Below are positions 6,039 to 7,740 of a stretch of 7,740 bases of DNA, piece after piece. Both the position numbers and the translations under genes were made by a program. The DNA lies in NCBI GenBank assembly GCA_021162485.1, contig JAGGYP010000094.1, forward strand, positions 1 through 7,740, read 5' to 3'. Position 1 is the stretch's first letter. The number at the start of each line of letters is the position of its first letter. The stretch comes from Thermoplasmata archaeon (lineage in GTDB: Archaea; Thermoplasmatota; E2; DHVEG-1; B8-G13). The notes under the pieces were generated by a model. The model saw only the letters and a list, made by a program, of their open reading frames with translations. It was not told the DNA's origin and searched no databases.

Positions 6039-6337
6039 GTGACATTTGCGAAGTTTGCGGTCTGCCAAAGGAACTTTGTGTCTGTGAAGAACTGGTCAGA
6101 GAACAACAAAAGATCACAATAAAACTCGACAGGCGTAGATATGGGAAAATGATGACACTCATAGAGGGATTAAACCCAAATGAAGTAGATCTCCATTCGC
6201 TTGTTAGCAAACTCAAATCAGCCTGTGCATGTGGTGGGACAGTAAAAGATGGAATAATAGAGTTACAAGGAGATCATCGAGTTAAAGCTAAAGAAATATT
6301 AGAAAAAATGGGCTTTCGAGTGGAATCCTTAGAATAA
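6035..6337 (+). CDS. sui1: Translation initiation factor aIF1 (SUI1 family)
   Basis: Archaeal initiation factor 1, the SUI1/eIF1 homologue that binds the 30S platform near the P site and helps discriminate the start codon. The 100 residues have a small N-terminal cysteine cluster, C5-x2-C8 and C15-x-C17 (CEVCGLPKELCVC), likely a zinc knuckle as in other archaeal aIF1 proteins. The SUI1 fold follows: KITIKLDRRRYGKMMTLIEG at 26-45 with the basic loop RRRYGK, then SACACGGTVKDG (62-73) and ELQGDHR (76-82). It overlaps uL29 by four bases (ATGA), so it is translated by coupling or reinitiation. Its place between uL29 and the RNase P subunit is the usual euryarchaeal arrangement. Confidence 0.96.
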   Translation: MSDICEVCGLPKELCVCEELVREQQKITIKLDRRRYGKMMTLIEGLNPNEVDLHSLVSKLKSACACGGTVKDGIIELQGDHRVKAKEILEKMGFRVESLE

Positions 6338-6340
6338 ACT

Positions 6341-6358
6341 CACCATTGCCAAGGTGGT
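6341..6358 (+). promoter_or_regulatory. Rnp1 Shine-Dalgarno GGTGGT with possible short hairpin
   Basis: GGTGGT at 6353-6358 lies 8 bases before ATG 6367. CACC at 6341-6344 can pair with GGTG at 6353-6356, optionally extended by TT/AA inside, which would mask the ribosome site. The stem is only 4-6 pairs, so the effect would be weak. Confidence 0.35.
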
Positions 6359-6366
6359 AACTTGAT

Positions 6367-6642
6367 ATGCACAGCTTATCAGAGGAAAAATTGCTGGTAA
6401 AAGATGAGTTAATAGGACTAAAAGTAACAGTTAAGGAATGTACTGATAAAACATTAGAAAATATTACAGGAACAGTAATAGATGAAACAAAAAATACCTT
6501 CCTCATCGAGACAGAAAGAGGAATAAAAAGAATCGCAAAAGATATTGCAAAATTTGAATTCGAATATAAAGGGAAAAAATTCCTGATATCAGGATCAAGA
6601 TTGAAATATAGACCTGAGGATAGAGTTAAAAAAGCTAAATAG
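6367..6642 (+). CDS. rnp1: RNase P protein component 1 (Rnp1, Rpp29/Pop4 family)
   Basis: Protein subunit of archaeal RNase P, which removes 5' leaders from precursor tRNAs. In this family Rpp29 has an Sm-like beta barrel and works as a pair with Rpp21 on the specificity side of the RNase P RNA. The 91 residues are a typical compact archaeal length. Recognisable parts are [10 protein letters not shown] at 13-22, [18 protein letters not shown] at 35-52 and [16 protein letters not shown] at 74-89. The ATG has GGTGGT 8 bases upstream. The 29-base gap after aIF1 is the largest between genes from uL3 to uL14. The placement beside uS17 is conserved in euryarchaea and links tRNA processing to ribosome synthesis. 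Confidence 0.94.
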   Translation: MHSLSEEKLLVKDELIGLKVTVKECTDKTLENITGTVIDETKNTFLIETERGIKRIAKDIAKFEFEYKGKKFLISGSRLKYRPEDRVKKAK

Positions 6643-6656
6643 GAGATAAAATAAAG

Positions 6657-7004
6657 ATGGCAAAGAAAAAAGAAGCAAGAAACATTGGTATAGATGTTGT
6701 ACCTCCATCTGAGACATGTGAGGATAAAAATTGTCCCTTCCATGGGACTCTTCCAGTTAGAGGGCAGTTGTTAGTAGGAGAAGTAGCATCTACTAAAATG
6801 CAAGGAACTATAGTTGTAAAGAGAGAGCATCTCCATTATATCCCAAAATATGAAAGATATGAAAAGAGAATTTCAAAATATTTTGCTCACTGTCCACCTT
6901 GCATAAAAGTAGACGTAGGAGATAAGGTTAAAATCGCTGAATGTCGCCCTCTAAGTAAAACTGTATCATTTGTTGTTGTAGAAAGGATTCAAGAGAAAAA
7001 ATAA
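6657..7004 (+). CDS. rps17: Small-subunit ribosomal protein uS17 (S17)
   Basis: Early-assembling small-subunit body protein with an OB-type barrel that binds 16S rRNA. The 115 residues match the archaeal form: [11 protein letters not shown] at 7-17, [16 protein letters not shown] at 21-36, then [22 protein letters not shown] (50-71) and [18 protein letters not shown] (85-102). C21, C26 and C82 are, as I recall, common in archaeal uS17; here the usual N of the HNPPC segment is replaced by cysteine, giving H-C-P-P-C with C79 and C82, so four cysteines are present in two pairs. ATG 6657 is preceded by GGAGAT (6642-6647), which overlaps the last base of the Rnp1 stop codon. The gap is 14 bases. 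Confidence 0.97.
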   Translation: MAKKKEARNIGIDVVPPSETCEDKNCPFHGTLPVRGQLLVGEVASTKMQGTIVVKREHLHYIPKYERYEKRISKYFAHCPPCIKVDVGDKVKIAECRPLSKTVSFVVVERIQEKK

Positions 7005-7025
7005 ATGGAGAACGATGAAATATGA
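7005..7025 (+). other. Six-codon mini-ORF bridging uS17 and uL14
   Basis: Directly after the uS17 TAA (7002-7004) an ATG begins the reading frame M-E-N-D-E-I, ending at TGA 7023-7025. That TGA overlaps the uL14 start as ATGA (7022-7025). The mini-ORF has no clear Shine-Dalgarno of its own. Ribosomes finishing uS17 could reinitiate here and be handed on to uL14, or the arrangement may be chance in a 17-base gap. Confidence 0.25.
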
Positions 7026-7420
7026 AAGGAATGCCAGGTAGAGCAAAGCGAGGCTTACCTGTTGGTGCACGTTTAAACTGCGTCGACAATACTGGCGCAA
7101 AAATCGTTGAAATAGTCATGACACCAAATATAAAAGGAGTTCATAGAAGATATCCAGCTGCTGGTATAGGTGATATGGTGGTAGTAAGTGTTAAAAAAGG
7201 AACACCTGAGATGAAAAGGCAGTTGTTCAGAGCAGTTATAGTAAGGCAGAGAAGGCCATTTAGAAGGCCTGATGGAACCATGGTGCAATTTGAAGACAAC
7301 GCTGCTGTAATCGTAACACCCGAGGGAGATATGAAAGGATCTATGATAAAAGGACCTGTTGCCTTGGAGGCAGCGGAAAGATGGCCACGAATTGCTGCTG
7401 CAGCCTCTATGATAGTATGA
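7022..7420 (+). CDS. rpl14: Large-subunit ribosomal protein uL14 (L14)
   Basis: Universal large-subunit protein at the subunit interface, forming bridges to the small subunit and, in archaea and eukaryotes, the docking site of the anti-association factor aIF6/eIF6. The 132 residues are the standard archaeal length. Signatures are [21 protein letters not shown] (11-31), [20 protein letters not shown] (48-67), [20 protein letters not shown] (77-96) and [18 protein letters not shown] (111-128). ATG 7022 gives the usual archaeal M-K-G start. Its upstream GGAG (7007-7010) is 11 bases away, a little long, so coupling from upstream may help. A later ATG at 7031 would drop three residues and is less likely. 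Confidence 0.97.
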   Translation: MKGMPGRAKRGLPVGARLNCVDNTGAKIVEIVMTPNIKGVHRRYPAAGIGDMVVVSVKKGTPEMKRQLFRAVIVRQRRPFRRPDGTMVQFEDNAAVIVTPEGDMKGSMIKGPVALEAAERWPRIAAAASMIV

Positions 7421-7478
7421 AAAAAATTTAAAAAATGAGGTAAAATAAGGAGAAATTTTAAGTTAGGAAGGAGATAAA
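7421..7478 (+). promoter_or_regulatory. A-rich gap before uL24 with a weak TATA-like motif
   Basis: This 58-base gap is by far the longest inside the operon. TTTAAAAA at 7427-7434 resembles a TATA box and would place a transcription start near 7455, about 25 bases before the uL24 ATG. AATTTAAAA and AAATTTTAAG recur within the gap, and GGAAGGAG (7466-7473) is the uL24 Shine-Dalgarno. In AT-rich DNA such motifs arise often by chance, so an internal promoter is only a possibility. Confidence 0.25.
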
Positions 7479-7740
7479 ATGGTATCAGCTCAACCGAGAA
7501 AACAAAGAAAGATGCTATTCAATGCACCACTTCACATGAGAAGAAAATGGTTAGCTGCGCATCTCGACGAGTCTCTACTGTTGAAATATGATAGAAGAAG
7601 CTTACCTGTGATTAAGGGAGATACTGTAAAAATTATGAGAGGCATATTTAAGGGTCATGTAAACAAGGTTGTAAAGGTTGATGTTAAACGAGGATTTGTT
7701 GAAGTTGAAGGAGCAATAATGACCAAAGCTGATGGTAAAA
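7479..7740 (+). CDS. rpl24: Large-subunit ribosomal protein uL24 (L24, archaeal L26e type), 3' partial
   Basis: Early-assembly large-subunit protein with a KOW-motif SH3-like barrel that nucleates 23S rRNA folding. Only the first 87 residues lie in the window; the frame is open to the end. Translation reads MVSAQPRKQRKMLFNAPLHM, then RRKWLAAHLDESLLLKYDRRSLPVIKGD. The archaeal/eukaryotic segment APLHMRRKWLAAHLDESL at 16-33 is diagnostic, and the KOW core GDTVKIMRGIFKGHVNKVVKVD spans about 48-69. ATG 7479 has GGAG ending 5 bases upstream. The next genes in this operon type would be S4e, uL5 and uS14, outside the window. Confidence 0.96.
   Translation, partial: MVSAQPRKQRKMLFNAPLHMRRKWLAAHLDESLLLKYDRRSLPVIKGDTVKIMRGIFKGHVNKVVKVDVKRGFVEVEGAIMTKADGK

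Noticed and set aside
1..7740. CRISPR arrays, mobile elements, defence systems or other accessory cargo.
   Set aside because: No spaced repeats, transposase, integrase or defence-type proteins are visible; the window is core archaeal housekeeping sequence.

Overview
This window is the start and most of an archaeal S10/spc-type ribosomal protein operon. All genes are on the + strand, preceded by the 3' part of an unrelated radical SAM gene. The domain is clear: uL3, uL4, uL2, uS19, uL14 and uL24 are archaeal/eukaryotic-type, and the order uL3-uL4-uL23-uL2-uS19-uL22-uS3-uL29-aIF1-Rnp1-uS17-uL14-uL24 is the usual euryarchaeal one. The DNA is AT-rich, with frequent AGA (Arg) and ATA (Ile) codons. 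Shine-Dalgarno sites of the GGAG/GGTGAT type precede most genes. The uS3 carries a C-terminal helix-hairpin-helix extension. A Thermoplasmata-like or related euryarchaeal lineage is possible, but I cannot place it with confidence.

Layout. About 1-1057: radical SAM protein with an unusual C-terminal cysteine cluster; its true start may lie outside the window. 1058-1302: a 245-base gap holding a T-run terminator candidate, a TATA box inside an imperfect palindrome, and a 124-nt segment that folds on paper into a complete three-way junction beginning about where transcription should start. 1303-7420: twelve tightly packed genes, with gaps from -4 to +29 bases, encoding uL3, uL4, uL23, uL2, uS19, uL22, uS3, uL29, translation factor aIF1, RNase P subunit Rnp1 (Rpp29), uS17 and uL14. 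7421-7478: A-rich gap. 7479-7740: uL24, cut off by the window end.

The gene products act together in ribosome assembly (uL3, uL4, uL23, uL2, uL22, uL29, uL14, uL24 in the large subunit; uS19, uS3, uS17 in the small subunit), start-site selection (aIF1) and tRNA 5' maturation (Rnp1), so one transcript links translation with tRNA processing. The most interesting part is the structured leader in front of uL3, a candidate cis-acting regulator or independent small RNA. Secondary points are the uS3 helix-hairpin-helix tail, the uncertain uL29 start codon (a strong Shine-Dalgarno aimed at an ATA rather than the TTG), a six-codon mini-ORF bridging uS17 and uL14, and the radical SAM enzyme next door.
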